Assembly: GCF_900086705.1 (NCBI RefSeq)
Contig: NZ_LT575483.1
Location: 1,166 to 65,165 of the forward strand
DNA length: 64,000 nucleotides
Direction of reading: 5' to 3'
DNA from: Massilibacillus massiliensis
GTDB lineage: Bacteria > Bacillota > Negativicutes > FLKF01
In this document: positions 1 through 9,482 of the stretch, piece after piece
Numbering within the stretch: the first letter of the stretch is position 1
How the letters are laid out: the number at the start of each line of letters is the position of its first letter
Translations under genes and position numbers: made by a program
The notes under the pieces: model-generated
The model's input: the letters and a program-made list of their open reading frames with translations, nothing else
Databases searched by the model: none
What the model was told of the DNA's origin: nothing

Positions 1-1370
<1,370 letters not shown>

Positions 1371-1380
1371 AGTAGAGAAC

Positions 1381-1400
1381 AGGAACTTGAGAAAGTTCCT
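1381..1400 (+). other. Spacer hairpin after 23S
   Basis: AGGAACTT and AAGTTCCT pair around a GAGA tetraloop just after the 23S end. A second hairpin (TTCAGAG/CTCTGAA, 1561-1579) lies directly before 5S. Both are plausible rRNA processing stems. The roughly 210-base spacer between 23S and 5S contains no tRNA that I can see. Confidence 0.5.
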
Positions 1401-1582
1401 AGTGAATCACTTTAGTTCGAGCGAAGTGAGAAGATACCAAAGCCGTGGCTTAGTCGAATAAGACGAAGTCAGAGGGCGTGGTAGATGAACTTTGACGAAT
1501 AGAGTGAAGAAAGAAACTAAAATGCAAGAATTCATACAAAAATAAAACTTCTGTATAGTTTTCAGAGAATAACTCTGAAGAA

Positions 1583-1699
1583 TCCAGTGACGATGCCTAA
1601 GTGGATCCACCTGTTCCCATACCGAACACAGTAGTTAAGCACTTAGAGGCCAAGGATACTTGGGTGGAAACGCCCTGGGAAAGTCGGTAGTTGCTGGTT
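1583..1699 (+). rRNA. rrf: 5S ribosomal RNA
   Basis: A typical 5S sequence of about 117 bases: ends TCCAGTGACGATGCC and GGTAGTTGCTGGTTA, with the conserved CCCATACCGAACACAG segment in the middle. It follows 23S in the normal rRNA operon order. Ends are estimated to a few bases. Confidence 0.95.
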
Positions 1700-1705
1700 A
1701 AGTTG

Positions 1706-1735
1706 AAAAGCACTCACAAACGTGAGTGCTTTTTT
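1706..1735 (+). terminator. rRNA operon terminator
   Basis: A 12-bp stem, AAAAGCACTCAC paired with GTGAGTGCTTTT around a short AAAC loop, followed by a T tract. It ends the 23S-5S transcript. The next 170 bases up to the following gene contain no gene that I can support. Confidence 0.9.
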
Positions 1736-1860
1736 GTTGTAGTGCAGAAATAGATTCGCAGAAGAACAAGACTGACAGAGTGCTACAACTACGAGGAAGA
1801 GAGCCTGAGATGTGGAAGTACCCATAAAGTTTCTTTGTTCTAGAATACTTTCTTTAGGTA

Positions 1861-1869
1861 TGTTATAAT
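1861..1869 (+). promoter_or_regulatory. Extended -10 promoter for the 503-residue gene
   Basis: TGTTATAAT is an extended -10 element. A weak -35 candidate, TAGAAT, ends 17 bases upstream (1841-1846). The position, about 40 bases before the start codon at 1909, fits a promoter for that gene. Confidence 0.45.
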
Positions 1870-1908
1870 GTACGACATAGGTGCCTTATAAGGAGATTAT
1901 AAATTTAG

Positions 1909-3420
1909 ATGAAAAATGTTTACGACTCTGTTCAAACGTTTTATGATACAAAAAATATATCTATTTTTCCAAAAGTATTTTTAGATGGTTATTTAAGAAA
2001 AAAAGCTTGGCAAGGTTATTCCGATAAGCAGTTGCTAGATGTTTGGAATTTATTATCTTGCTTTATAGACTATTTGATTTATGCAAATATAAAAGATATG
2101 AAACAAGTAACACTTGATAACTATATTCGAGCTGTTTTATGGATGAAAAATACGCAGTCTGATTTTATTTTAAATGAGACGAGCTTAGATGCTATTTTAA
2201 AAATTTTTAAAGATTTTTCTGTGTACTTGACGGAGAAAAATGTACCAATCAATATGAATATATTGCTGAATGTTAGAGAGAAATTTTTTGATAAGGGAAA
2301 GTTTCAAATTCCCAAATTAGAAGATAATAGTATATTTCATAAAAATTTTAAAGAAGATGATTTATTTAAAGATAATATAAATTATAAGTTGAATCACTTA
2401 ATAGAAGGACTGCTAAATAAAATTGGTATGTATTTTAAAAAAGAAGAATTTCTAAATGATTTTAATCGTTCAATTTCTTTATATACTGGACCATTTAATA
2501 AAATTCCAGAAGAAGAGGATGCGACTGATTTTTGGCTTGGGTTTTGGGATTACTTTCTATTTGATTATCATTTAAATTCTTCTGATGAAACTCCTATTAA
2601 ATATTTTTATTTAGAACAAAAAAAACATCTAACCCATGATGAAATTCATGTTCTAGAAGATTTATTGCAGACGAAGTTTACTGTATTTTATATAGAGCGA
2701 ATAATCAATCCATTTAGCGTAGAATGTATTGATTTGTTTAGCGGGGAGAAGCTTCAGTTACCATTACCTGATTATGGTATGCATGACTATAAAAGAGCAA
2801 TTTTATATGGACATATCCATACAAATGGTGTTGTAATGCTAAATTATATTACAAGTGTCCCTGTAAGTAAAAATTTTCGTAATAGAATAAGAGATGAAAT
2901 TCTAAGACAGAAGAATATCTATCAGATACAGCAACCAAATGCAACAATTGAAGATTTTTTTTTAAGACATGCTATTTTAGTACGGCATACAATCGATATT
3001 TTGATGAATTTAGCAAGGGTAAATGTAATACCTATACAAATCGATGAAAATTATTTTTTTAAGTTTCATCAAAAATATGTTAATGACAACATAGTAAATT
3101 TATTAAATAAATTATCGGTAGAATATAATTTTAGTAAAAGTGCAAATACTTTATTATTGAGACTTTTTTATGATTATTTGTGTGTAGTGGATGAGATACC
3201 GCATAAATCAGAAATTATAGCTGGAATAATTTTTTATTGTTTTGCAGAATTAAATGGAATTCATGTTGTAACACTGAAAGATATAATGCTGAAATTACAT
3301 TTCTCTCAACCAGATTTTCAAATACAGTATGAAAATCTTTCTCAAGCTTTATCTTTAAAAAGGTTTGATGCTAGGTATTTAACTGAAGAAGGATTCATTC
3401 ATTTTTTATATGAATTTTAA
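1909..3420 (+). CDS. Conserved-looking protein of unknown function, 503 aa
   Basis: I do not recognise this protein. Start ATG 1909 has the ribosome site AAGGAG near 1890. It is soluble: no signal peptide or membrane span. The first 90 residues are helical and rich in W and Y (WQGYSDKQLLDVWNLL), a little like the SAM-like core-binding domains of recombinases, but no catalytic domain follows. Residues about 235-320 (HLTHDEIHVLEDLL, FYIERIINPF, IDLFSGEKLQLP) have the pattern of a helix-plus-beta segment seen in some SEC-C-linked proteins, a weak resemblance only. Base composition is very AT-rich, more than the housekeeping genes nearby. The next gene follows 16 bases later, so the two are probably cotranscribed. 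Position directly after the rRNA operon may mark it as a variable insertion site. Confidence 0.75.
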   Translation: MKNVYDSVQTFYDTKNISIFPKVFLDGYLRKKAWQGYSDKQLLDVWNLLSCFIDYLIYANIKDMKQVTLDNYIRAVLWMKNTQSDFILNETSLDAILKIFKDFSVYLTEKNVPINMNILLNVREKFFDKGKFQIPKLEDNSIFHKNFKEDDLFKDNINYKLNHLIEGLLNKIGMYFKKEEFLNDFNRSISLYTGPFNKIPEEEDATDFWLGFWDYFLFDYHLNSSDETPIKYFYLEQKKHLTHDEIHVLEDLLQTKFTVFYIERIINPFSVECIDLFSGEKLQLPLPDYGMHDYKRAILYGHIHTNGVVMLNYITSVPVSKNFRNRIRDEILRQKNIYQIQQPNATIEDFFLRHAILVRHTIDILMNLARVNVIPIQIDENYFFKFHQKYVNDNIVNLLNKLSVEYNFSKSANTLLLRLFYDYLCVVDEIPHKSEIIAGIIFYCFAELNGIHVVTLKDIMLKLHFSQPDFQIQYENLSQALSLKRFDARYLTEEGFIHFLYEF

Positions 3421-3436
3421 TAGCAAGGAGGGCCAT

Positions 3437-3811
3437 ATGCGTTGTTCAAAATGTAATCAAGAAATCGATGAGAATACAGGAATATGTCATCATTGCTCTG
3501 ATCTGGATGATAACGTAAGAATTTTAAGCTCAGAGGAAAGTTCTCATTATAATGGAGTAACAATAGAAACCAATCATAGTAATAATGATCAAGATAGTAC
3601 AGAGCAACAATATCATAGACAAACTACAAGTCAAAAAATTTATGTGAGAAATTTTGACTTTAGCAGATCTAACATTATATCCAAAATTGCGATTGTCTTC
3701 ATTATTGTTGCAGTAATAGGATTTTTGTTATTTATTGCATTACCAATTGTATTAATTGGTATTTGTATAAGTATCGTTGTTTGGTTTATTTTAAGTTTTC
3801 TTAAACGTTAA
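3437..3811 (+). CDS. Zinc-ribbon membrane protein, unknown function
   Basis: A protein of about 124 residues. It begins MRCSKCNQEID with a CxxC...CxxC zinc ribbon (four cysteines in the first 20 residues), followed by a polar linker rich in S, N, H and Q, then a hydrophobic C-terminus (about residues 77-120) long enough for two membrane helices with a short turn, ending FLKR. An upstream in-frame ATG at 3410 overlaps the previous gene, but AAGGAGG at 3425-3431 sits correctly only for ATG 3437, so I use that. The zinc ribbon probably faces the cytoplasm. It is paired with the 503-residue gene. Its 3' end overlaps the convergent gene by 21 bases. Function unknown. Confidence 0.75.
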   Translation: MRCSKCNQEIDENTGICHHCSDLDDNVRILSSEESSHYNGVTIETNHSNNDQDSTEQQYHRQTTSQKIYVRNFDFSRSNIISKIAIVFIIVAVIGFLLFIALPIVLIGICISIVVWFILSFLKR

Positions 3812-4135
3812 TTCTTTTTCTAATCGTAGTATTTTATCTTTTAATTGCGCTAATTCTATCTGTAAATTTATGAGTTGTTTTTGTGTTGTTTCAGTTCGTT
3901 CAGAATCTTTTAAGCAAGATTTCTGATTTATTTGATATATTGCACTATCATCTGGCAAGGCACCAATGATTGTCTGAACGACCAAAATATTTTGTCCTAA
4001 AGCACAAATAAAGTTACCTAAAATGTTTAGTTGATTTGAATTCAAACCATTTGAAAAAATTAAAGTTAGAAGTAAATTTAAGGATAAGGATTCTTCTGGT
4101 GATAAGGAATAAAAATTACAATTTTCTATCTCCAT
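3791..4135 (-). CDS. Small conserved protein with C-terminal coiled coil
   Basis: A 114-residue protein on the minus strand with a clear GGGAGG ribosome site 8 bases before ATG 4135. Residues about 12-58 (SPEESLSLNLLL, LNSNQLNILGNFICALGQN) form a hydrophobic helical core; residues about 80-110 (LINLQIELAQLKDKILRLEKEL) are a clear heptad coiled coil. I believe similar short proteins occur in other Bacillota, but no function is known to me. Its last bases overlap the end of the convergent zinc-ribbon gene, and no terminator is visible between them. Confidence 0.7.
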   Translation of the reverse strand: MEIENCNFYSLSPEESLSLNLLLTLIFSNGLNSNQLNILGNFICALGQNILVVQTIIGALPDDSAIYQINQKSCLKDSERTETTQKQLINLQIELAQLKDKILRLEKELTFKKT

Positions 4136-4256
4136 AAACTTACCTCCCTTTTAGTGTTACTATTATGTTTATATTACTTTATTCTTTAAACTTGTTGATA
4201 GTATTATATTAAATGGCATTTATGGACTTTCTAAAGTAGAATTTAAGAAATAATGA

Positions 4257-4285
4257 TTGACATGCAAATCTTTTATTGATATTCT
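4257..4285 (+). promoter_or_regulatory. Promoter of the Trp T-box operon
   Basis: TTGACA (4257-4262), 17-base spacer, TATTCT (4280-4285). Transcription would start near 4291, just before stem I of the T-box leader. Confidence 0.75.
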
Positions 4286-4310
4286 GTTGATAAGTTAATA
4301 ATTGAATTTT

Positions 4311-4597
4311 CGATGATTAGGAGTAGTACTCATAGAAAGATGGTTATAGCGAACTGATGATGGTGGGAGATCAGTACAAATCATTATGAGGAATGGACCT
4401 AAGAGATATAGTCCGATCCGTAGCAAACGGGGTAGGCGCTATCGGAGCTTTCCACCGTTATCTAGGAAACGAATATCAGGCATATTAATTGTACTGTCTT
4501 GTATTTTGACTGAGTTGGACTTATTATAGTCAGCAAGGGTGGTACCGCGGGTGTATGTATAACCTCTCGTCCCTTTTTATAGGGATGAGAGGTTTTT
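4311..4597 (+). promoter_or_regulatory. T-box leader, tRNA-Trp specifier (UGG)
   Basis: The stem I base TTAGG (4317-4321) pairs with CCTAA (4398-4402), and CTCATA (4329-4334) pairs with TATGAG (4385-4390). They enclose an internal loop with AGTA on the 5' side and GAATGGA on the 3' side; the codon-position triplet is TGG (4394-4396) followed by the usual purine. The distal AGCGA/GATGGTGGGAG elements lie at 4348-4371. The T-box AAGGGTGGTACCGCGG is at 4535-4550, and the terminator stem AACCTCTC...GAGAGGTT plus T run ends near 4597. Uncharged tRNA-Trp should favour antitermination and expression of the transporter below. The tRNA-contact tetrad is UGGU, which fits discriminator A best, or G by wobble. 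Confidence 0.9.
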
Positions 4598-4630
4598 TGT
4601 ATTTATTATAAATCGAAGGAGTCTAGCCAT

Positions 4631-5905
4631 ATGGAAAATAAAAACTCTCATGAAAGTAGTTTACGATGGATTACGATTACAACATTATTATTAACAATAG
4701 GTGTTATTCTTCGTATGATTTCTCCTAGCGTTGGAGCAATTTCATTGAATTGGAATATTGTTATGTATTGCTTGGCAATTATGCTTTGTCGTCCGAATGC
4801 TAAACAAGGGCTAGGAATTGGCCTTGTTGCAGGAATCGTAGCGACTATGACATCAAAAGCAGCTTTGCCTTATGCAAATTTAATGAGTGAACCCATTGCC
4901 GGATATTTATGTGCTTATATGGCAAATAAACGTATTTTTGATTTTAAAATACGTGGTATTAGTTTGGAACCTGCATTCATTGTATTAATTACAACGCTTG
5001 TAAGTGGCGGAATTTTTGTTACAGTTACAAAAATTCTTATTAATTTACCATTGAATATTTATTTATATGTAATGCTACCAACAGTTGGAATTATGGCGAT
5101 ATTAGGCATGGTAATAGGCCAGCTACTTTATAAACCAGCAGAGCGAATTTTTAATAATATGAAAAAGATGTCTTCGTATACGCTAAAGAATATGAATCTT
5201 ACGGTAGCAAAAGGATCATTTACCGTGATAACAGGGATGAATGGTTCAGGAAAGACAACATTACTTTTGGCAATTTCCGGTGGGCGAATGGATTATTTTT
5301 CTGGTATGCAAAATAGCAGATTAATTGTAAATGATATTGATATTTGCAACACTAATTTAGCTGATTTAAATCATCAGGTTGGAATGGTATTTGCTGATTA
5401 TGAGGCCCAATTAGTTACGGAAACTGTCGGAGATGAAATTGCCTTTTCATTAGAAAATTTAGGTTTGGATCATGAGGAAATTTTAAGAAAACGAAGTAGA
5501 GTATTAGAAATGGTAGGTCTTACTGGTTTAGAGAATCGTTTTATATCAACATTATCTGGCGGTCAGAAACAGAGATTGGCTATTGCTGTAGTTTTGGCGG
5601 TAGATTCCCCTATTTTAGTATTAGATGAACCTATTGCTGCGATTGATCCGGAAGGCGCAATCGAAATTTATAAGTTATTAAAAGACCTAAATATAAAGTA
5701 TAATAAAACAATTATTGTAGCTGAACATGATTTAAAGTATATTTATGATTGTGTTACGCAGCTTGTAGTATTAGATGATGGGACACTAAAATTTTCTGGA
5801 GGCATAGAAGAGGGGTTAGGCTATATGTATACTTCTAAAATATATGCTGAAGCAGTACCTCTCCGGTGGAAAATTTACTTAGAATTGAGTGATAAAAGAT
5901 GCTAA
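4631..5905 (+). CDS. ECF importer: TrpP-like S subunit fused to ATPase
   Basis: A 424-residue fusion. Residues 1-170 are about five to six membrane helices resembling the tryptophan substrate-binding subunit TrpP (IGVILRMISPSVG, then GLVAGIVATMTSKAALPYANL). Residues about 183-424 are an ECF-type ABC ATPase: Walker A GMNGSGKTT (202-210), signature LSGGQKQR (308-315), Walker B ILVLDEP (328-334), H-loop VAEHD. The Q-loop reads VFADYEAQ where family members have VFQNP, so the glutamine is replaced by alanine. RBS AAGGAG precedes ATG 4631. It is the first gene of an S/A-A-T operon under the Trp T-box. Tryptophan as substrate rests on the TGG specifier and TrpP likeness; the transport role is secure. 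Confidence 0.88.
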   Translation: MENKNSHESSLRWITITTLLLTIGVILRMISPSVGAISLNWNIVMYCLAIMLCRPNAKQGLGIGLVAGIVATMTSKAALPYANLMSEPIAGYLCAYMANKRIFDFKIRGISLEPAFIVLITTLVSGGIFVTVTKILINLPLNIYLYVMLPTVGIMAILGMVIGQLLYKPAERIFNNMKKMSSYTLKNMNLTVAKGSFTVITGMNGSGKTTLLLAISGGRMDYFSGMQNSRLIVNDIDICNTNLADLNHQVGMVFADYEAQLVTETVGDEIAFSLENLGLDHEEILRKRSRVLEMVGLTGLENRFISTLSGGQKQRLAIAVVLAVDSPILVLDEPIAAIDPEGAIEIYKLLKDLNIKYNKTIIVAEHDLKYIYDCVTQLVVLDDGTLKFSGGIEEGLGYMYTSKIYAEAVPLRWKIYLELSDKRC

Positions 5906-6708
5906 AGATACAAAATATGAGTTATAGTTATAATAAAAAGGAAAAAGTGCTTGACGATATTTCTTTTCAAGTCATGGAGGGTGAAATTCTTGCAATTGCA
6001 GGCCGAAATGGCAGCGGAAAAACAACCTTAACTAGAATTATTATGGGGATTATAAATGCCGATCAGGGCTGTATGGAGTTGTATGGGAAAGACATAATGA
6101 AGGCAAAACCAGCAGATATGGCAAGTTATATCGGTTATGTGTTTCAAAACCCTGATAGACAGCTGTTCGCAAATTCTGTATTTGAAGAAGTTGCTTATGC
6201 GCCTCAAAAATTGAATTTCAGCCAAGATGAAATTTTAGAAAATGTAAAAAGATCCTTAGAGGTAACTGGGCTTGTGGGAATGGAAAAGCATTCTCCACAG
6301 ATGTTATCGCGAGGATTGAAGCAAAGATTATCTATTGCTTCAGCACTTGCCGCTAACCCTAAATTTTTGATTTTAGATGAACCTACATCTGGACAAGATT
6401 GTCGAGAAAGAACAATCTTATTGAAACTTATGCGGAATTTTAATTTGCAAGGAATGACGATCATTTTAGTTACACATGATATGGATATTATTGCTGAACA
6501 TGCACATAGAGTAGTGGTCCTAGAAAAAGGAGAATTGAAATTTAACGGAACGCCATTAAAGTTGTTTTCTGATGAGAAACTTACTGTAGAATTAGGTTTA
6601 GAATTACCTGAAGCGGTACGGATTGGTAAAGAATATGATTTAGGAGTATGTTTAACGCCTCGAGAAATTTATAAAAAGATTGAAGAAAGGAAGACCATGG
6701 ATGTTTAA
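5899..6708 (+). CDS. ECF transporter ATPase, second subunit
   Basis: A 269-residue ABC ATPase of the energy-coupling factor type, which pairs with the ATPase domain of the gene before it and powers uptake through EcfT. Visible motifs: Walker A GRNGSGKTT near residue 35, an intact Q-loop VFQNPDRQ, a degenerate signature LSRGLKQR instead of LSGGQ, Walker B FLILDEP, D-loop SGQD, and the H-loop VTHD. The defect complements that of the partner, so one composite ATP site should be weak. Its start overlaps the preceding stop by 7 bases, indicating translational coupling. Confidence 0.9.
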   Translation: MLKIQNMSYSYNKKEKVLDDISFQVMEGEILAIAGRNGSGKTTLTRIIMGIINADQGCMELYGKDIMKAKPADMASYIGYVFQNPDRQLFANSVFEEVAYAPQKLNFSQDEILENVKRSLEVTGLVGMEKHSPQMLSRGLKQRLSIASALAANPKFLILDEPTSGQDCRERTILLKLMRNFNLQGMTIILVTHDMDIIAEHAHRVVVLEKGELKFNGTPLKLFSDEKLTVELGLELPEAVRIGKEYDLGVCLTPREIYKKIEERKTMDV

Positions 6709-7372
6709 TTTTGCAGCTTTAACAAAAATTATATTCGCAGTTATTGTTTCTGTGTATTCAATTTTAACCAATCACATTGGAGCTTTGATTGGGCTATTGT
6801 TTCTTGAATTTATTATAATGATCTATACGAAGAGTATGCATAAAATAGGTAAAGCTGTATCTTTTCTCGTGTTGTTTTCTATTGTTTTATATTTTATTCA
6901 ATTATTGTGTGGTAGTAGTATTGAAATTTCTTTAATTTCAGCATTAAGAATGGTTATAATGTCTTTTTCTGTTATTTTAATGCTGGCGACAACAAAGACA
7001 CAACAGATTACAGCTGCATTAGTAAAACAATGCCGTATACCTTATAGTTATGCGTTTATGGTTACCGCAGTACTACGTTTTGTTCCCGATATTTTAGCTG
7101 AGAGTCAAGCAATTCGGGAGGCTCAGTCTTGCCGAGGTTACAAAGAATCAAAAAATCCTTTTAAAAGGTTATTTGAATATATGATTATTATTAAACCAAT
7201 GGTGTTTAGAGCAATTCAAAGAAGCGAACATATGGCAATTAGTTTAGAGATGCGTGGATTTTCTAGAACCAAGAAACGAACTTTTTTGGCAGAAACAAAA
7301 TTAAAAGCCAATGACTACATCTCAATGTGTTTAGCTATTATAGTCGGAATTCTATTAATTAGATATTTCTAA
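6701..7372 (+). CDS. ecfT: ECF transporter transmembrane subunit EcfT
   Basis: About 223 residues with several membrane helices (residues roughly 5-115 and a last helix near the C-terminus). The two coupling-helix motifs of EcfT proteins appear as AQSCRGYK and SLEMRGFSR, variants of the usual ARG-type motif that contacts the ATPases. A TTG start at 6680 is possible, but AAAGGAAG at 6686-6692 places ATG 6701 best, giving an 8-base overlap with the ATPase gene. Last gene of the Trp T-box operon, followed by a terminator. Confidence 0.88.
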   Translation: MFNFAALTKIIFAVIVSVYSILTNHIGALIGLLFLEFIIMIYTKSMHKIGKAVSFLVLFSIVLYFIQLLCGSSIEISLISALRMVIMSFSVILMLATTKTQQITAALVKQCRIPYSYAFMVTAVLRFVPDILAESQAIREAQSCRGYKESKNPFKRLFEYMIIIKPMVFRAIQRSEHMAISLEMRGFSRTKKRTFLAETKLKANDYISMCLAIIVGILLIRYF

Positions 7373-7375
7373 AAT

Positions 7376-7416
7376 AAAAATCAGTAGTAATTTATTTTAC
7401 ATTACTACTGATTTTT
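7376..7416. terminator. Bidirectional terminator, ecfT / nadE
   Basis: A 16-bp perfect stem (AAAAATCAGTAGTAAT and its complement) around a 9-base loop, with A and T tracts on the two sides. It can serve both convergent genes. Confidence 0.88.
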
Positions 7417-7423
7417 ATTTACG

Positions 7424-9322
7424 CTATTTTATTTTTAATAATTGAGCTTTAATTTTTTTATATTTTGCAGTGTAGTAGGGGCCATTTTGTGCTTCACGGT
7501 GATCAAATCCATATGCACGTCTGCTAATTGCAAGAATTGGGGGAGCTTGAATTCGCTTTGCTATTGCCATTCCTGAATATAGATTCCACCAGCGTTCGAG
7601 ATCTTTAATAAATTCATCTGTTGAAGAAAAATATTTTGCAACTAAACCTGGAGAACACCCGAGCTTTTCCTCTAAAATACCCGCTTGATACCATTCTAAG
7701 ATATCTTGTGGAGTTGCTCTATTCCAATGTTCCATAAAAGCTCTAAATAAATAATCATGATATGGATACTTGATTGGGTCACCTTTGCCCTCATCAACAG
7801 CTTGATTATGAGACAGTTCTGCACTTGGAACAATATCGATTGTTGCTTGGGGTATTACTTCTAATTTATAAACTTCTTTATTTAAATATTCTGCAAGCTC
7901 GTAGATTTGGTGTTTCCAAAGGTCGGCAAGTGCTGCAAGAAAGCCAGATTGATCGCCATATAATGTAGAATAGCCAACGGTTGTTTCACTTTTATTCGCG
8001 TTACAGGTGAATCCTCCTCCAAAAGATGCAGCAATTCCGGCTAAAATACGAGCAGAGCGATCGCGTGCTTGGATATTTTCAGCAATAAAAGAAGAAACGC
8101 TTAAATGACTTTCTTTATTTGTAGAAAAATTAAGAATTGGTGTGTCTTCAATTTGTTTAATTGTATATTCTATAACTTCTTGAATTGGCGCTACGATATA
8201 ATTGCATTTTAAATTTTTGGCAAGCTGATAGGATAGATCTTTTGTTGTTTTTGAATTATAAATACTCGGCATATTCACGAGTAAAACATTTTCTGCTCCG
8301 AGTATTTTGACATAAAGTGCAGCTGCTACGGCAGAATCAATGCCACCAGATATACCAATGACAACCTTGTCCATATGAATGGTTTTTAAAAATTTTTTTA
8401 TACCGTAGTGCAGTGCACTGTAAATATTTGAAATGCTATCTTCCTCATGAGGATGAATTGAATTTGTCAGATTCTTAGTTGAATCGAAATCGACGATTTT
8501 TAATTGCTCTTTAAAAGGTTCACAATAGGCAATGACATTACCACTAGCACTGTAAACCGTGCTGGAGCCGTCAAAAGTATAAATAGTTTTTCCGTTATTT
8601 TGAATTCCAGTTGTATTAATATAAATAAGAGGGACAGATGTAGTTTGTGCTTGTTTAGAAAAAACGCGGTTGCGTTTATTATTTTTGCCCAATGTGTAAG
8701 GTGAACTAGACATATTAATAAATAAATCAATTGTGTAATTATTATGCAATATTTCAATCGGTGAAATTGCATAGTCGTCACTCCAACCATCTTCGCACAA
8801 TAAACAACCAATATTTAAGGTTTGATTTGATAAATTCAGTTGGATTGGCTGTAATAGTTTATCAATAGCAATACCTGTTTCACGAGAAAGTTTCTGTAGA
8901 CTGTAAAAGTGTCTTGTATCATCAAATTCACGATAATTTGGTTGTAAAGTTTTTATTCCAAAAGGATATAGTGAATTTGGATTAGAAATTAACTTTCCAT
9001 TATATGCAGCAAAAAATGCATTGTACTTTCTAATGCGACCATCATTATTTCGTTTACTCCAGTCCATTGCGACATTACCGAAAATAATGCAAATATTGCT
9101 TGAGGCTGCAATAATTAAATTTCCATGGTATTCACAATCTTCTAAAAAAGATTTTTGCTCCCAAGTGTCACCAAGTAAATAACCTGGAATGGACATCTCT
9201 GGAAAAACAATAAGATCGACATTTTGTTTTTTTGCATTTTCAATCATGGAGAGCATTTTTTGCGTATTTAGATCAGGTTTACCTGGTTGTACTTCAATTT
9301 GTCCTAATGCAATTTTGATCAA
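7424..9322 (-). CDS. nadE: Glutamine-dependent NAD synthetase
   Basis: Converts nicotinate adenine dinucleotide to NAD with ATP and glutamine, the last step of NAD synthesis. About 632 residues. N-terminal nitrilase-fold glutaminase: catalytic triad Glu in VFPEMSIPGY (about 42), Lys in FGIKTLQPNY (about 124), Cys in GCLLCEDGW (about 176). C-terminal synthetase with the ATP loop GISGGIDSA near 325. A GTG at 9331 opens the frame, but the AGAGAGG site and the conserved beginning MIKIALGQIEV favour TTG 9322. It stands alone between convergent ecfT and divergent ybaK. Confidence 0.93.
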   Translation of the reverse strand: MIKIALGQIEVQPGKPDLNTQKMLSMIENAKKQNVDLIVFPEMSIPGYLLGDTWEQKSFLEDCEYHGNLIIAASSNICIIFGNVAMDWSKRNNDGRIRKYNAFFAAYNGKLISNPNSLYPFGIKTLQPNYREFDDTRHFYSLQKLSRETGIAIDKLLQPIQLNLSNQTLNIGCLLCEDGWSDDYAISPIEILHNNYTIDLFINMSSSPYTLGKNNKRNRVFSKQAQTTSVPLIYINTTGIQNNGKTIYTFDGSSTVYSASGNVIAYCEPFKEQLKIVDFDSTKNLTNSIHPHEEDSISNIYSALHYGIKKFLKTIHMDKVVIGISGGIDSAVAAALYVKILGAENVLLVNMPSIYNSKTTKDLSYQLAKNLKCNYIVAPIQEVIEYTIKQIEDTPILNFSTNKESHLSVSSFIAENIQARDRSARILAGIAASFGGGFTCNANKSETTVGYSTLYGDQSGFLAALADLWKHQIYELAEYLNKEVYKLEVIPQATIDIVPSAELSHNQAVDEGKGDPIKYPYHDYLFRAFMEHWNRATPQDILEWYQAGILEEKLGCSPGLVAKYFSSTDEFIKDLERWWNLYSGMAIAKRIQAPPILAISRRAYGFDHREAQNGPYYTAKYKKIKAQLLKIK

Positions 9323-9370
9323 TGAGGGCACCTCTCTTTTTGCAAATATTTTATTATTATATTGTACACT

Positions 9371-9402
9371 AATAATAGAATAAGTGGTACTTTTCTATTA
9401 TT
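9371..9402. repeat. Inverted repeat upstream of nadE
   Basis: AATAATAGAA (9371-9380) and TTCTATTATT (9393-9402) are perfect 10-base arms around 12 bases. On the plus strand a run of seven T follows, so it looks like a terminator with no gene before it. It lies about 50 bases upstream of nadE and could be an operator for that gene. Confidence 0.4.
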
Positions 9403-9482
9403 GTTTTTTTATAGATCATATTCTATACAGATAGTTGACAAAAGATATAGGTTATTTTGAAAAATTGTGATATAATAATGGT

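Noticed and set aside
1371-1582. A tRNA gene in the 23S-5S spacer
   Set aside because: No cloverleaf, TTC loop or CCA end could be found by reading; only small hairpins.
1736-1860. A possible small RNA after the rRNA terminator, with GTTGTAG/CTACAAC arms
   Set aside because: Only 7 paired bases over about 50 bases, no promoter before it and no T tract after it.
1909-2200. Phage integrase-like N-terminus in the 503-residue protein
   Set aside because: No catalytic Arg-His-Arg-Tyr domain follows and no attachment repeats or phage genes are near.
9435-9476. TTGACA and TATAAT as a promoter for ybaK
   Set aside because: The spacer is 30 bases, far outside the usual 16-18, so they cannot act as one promoter.
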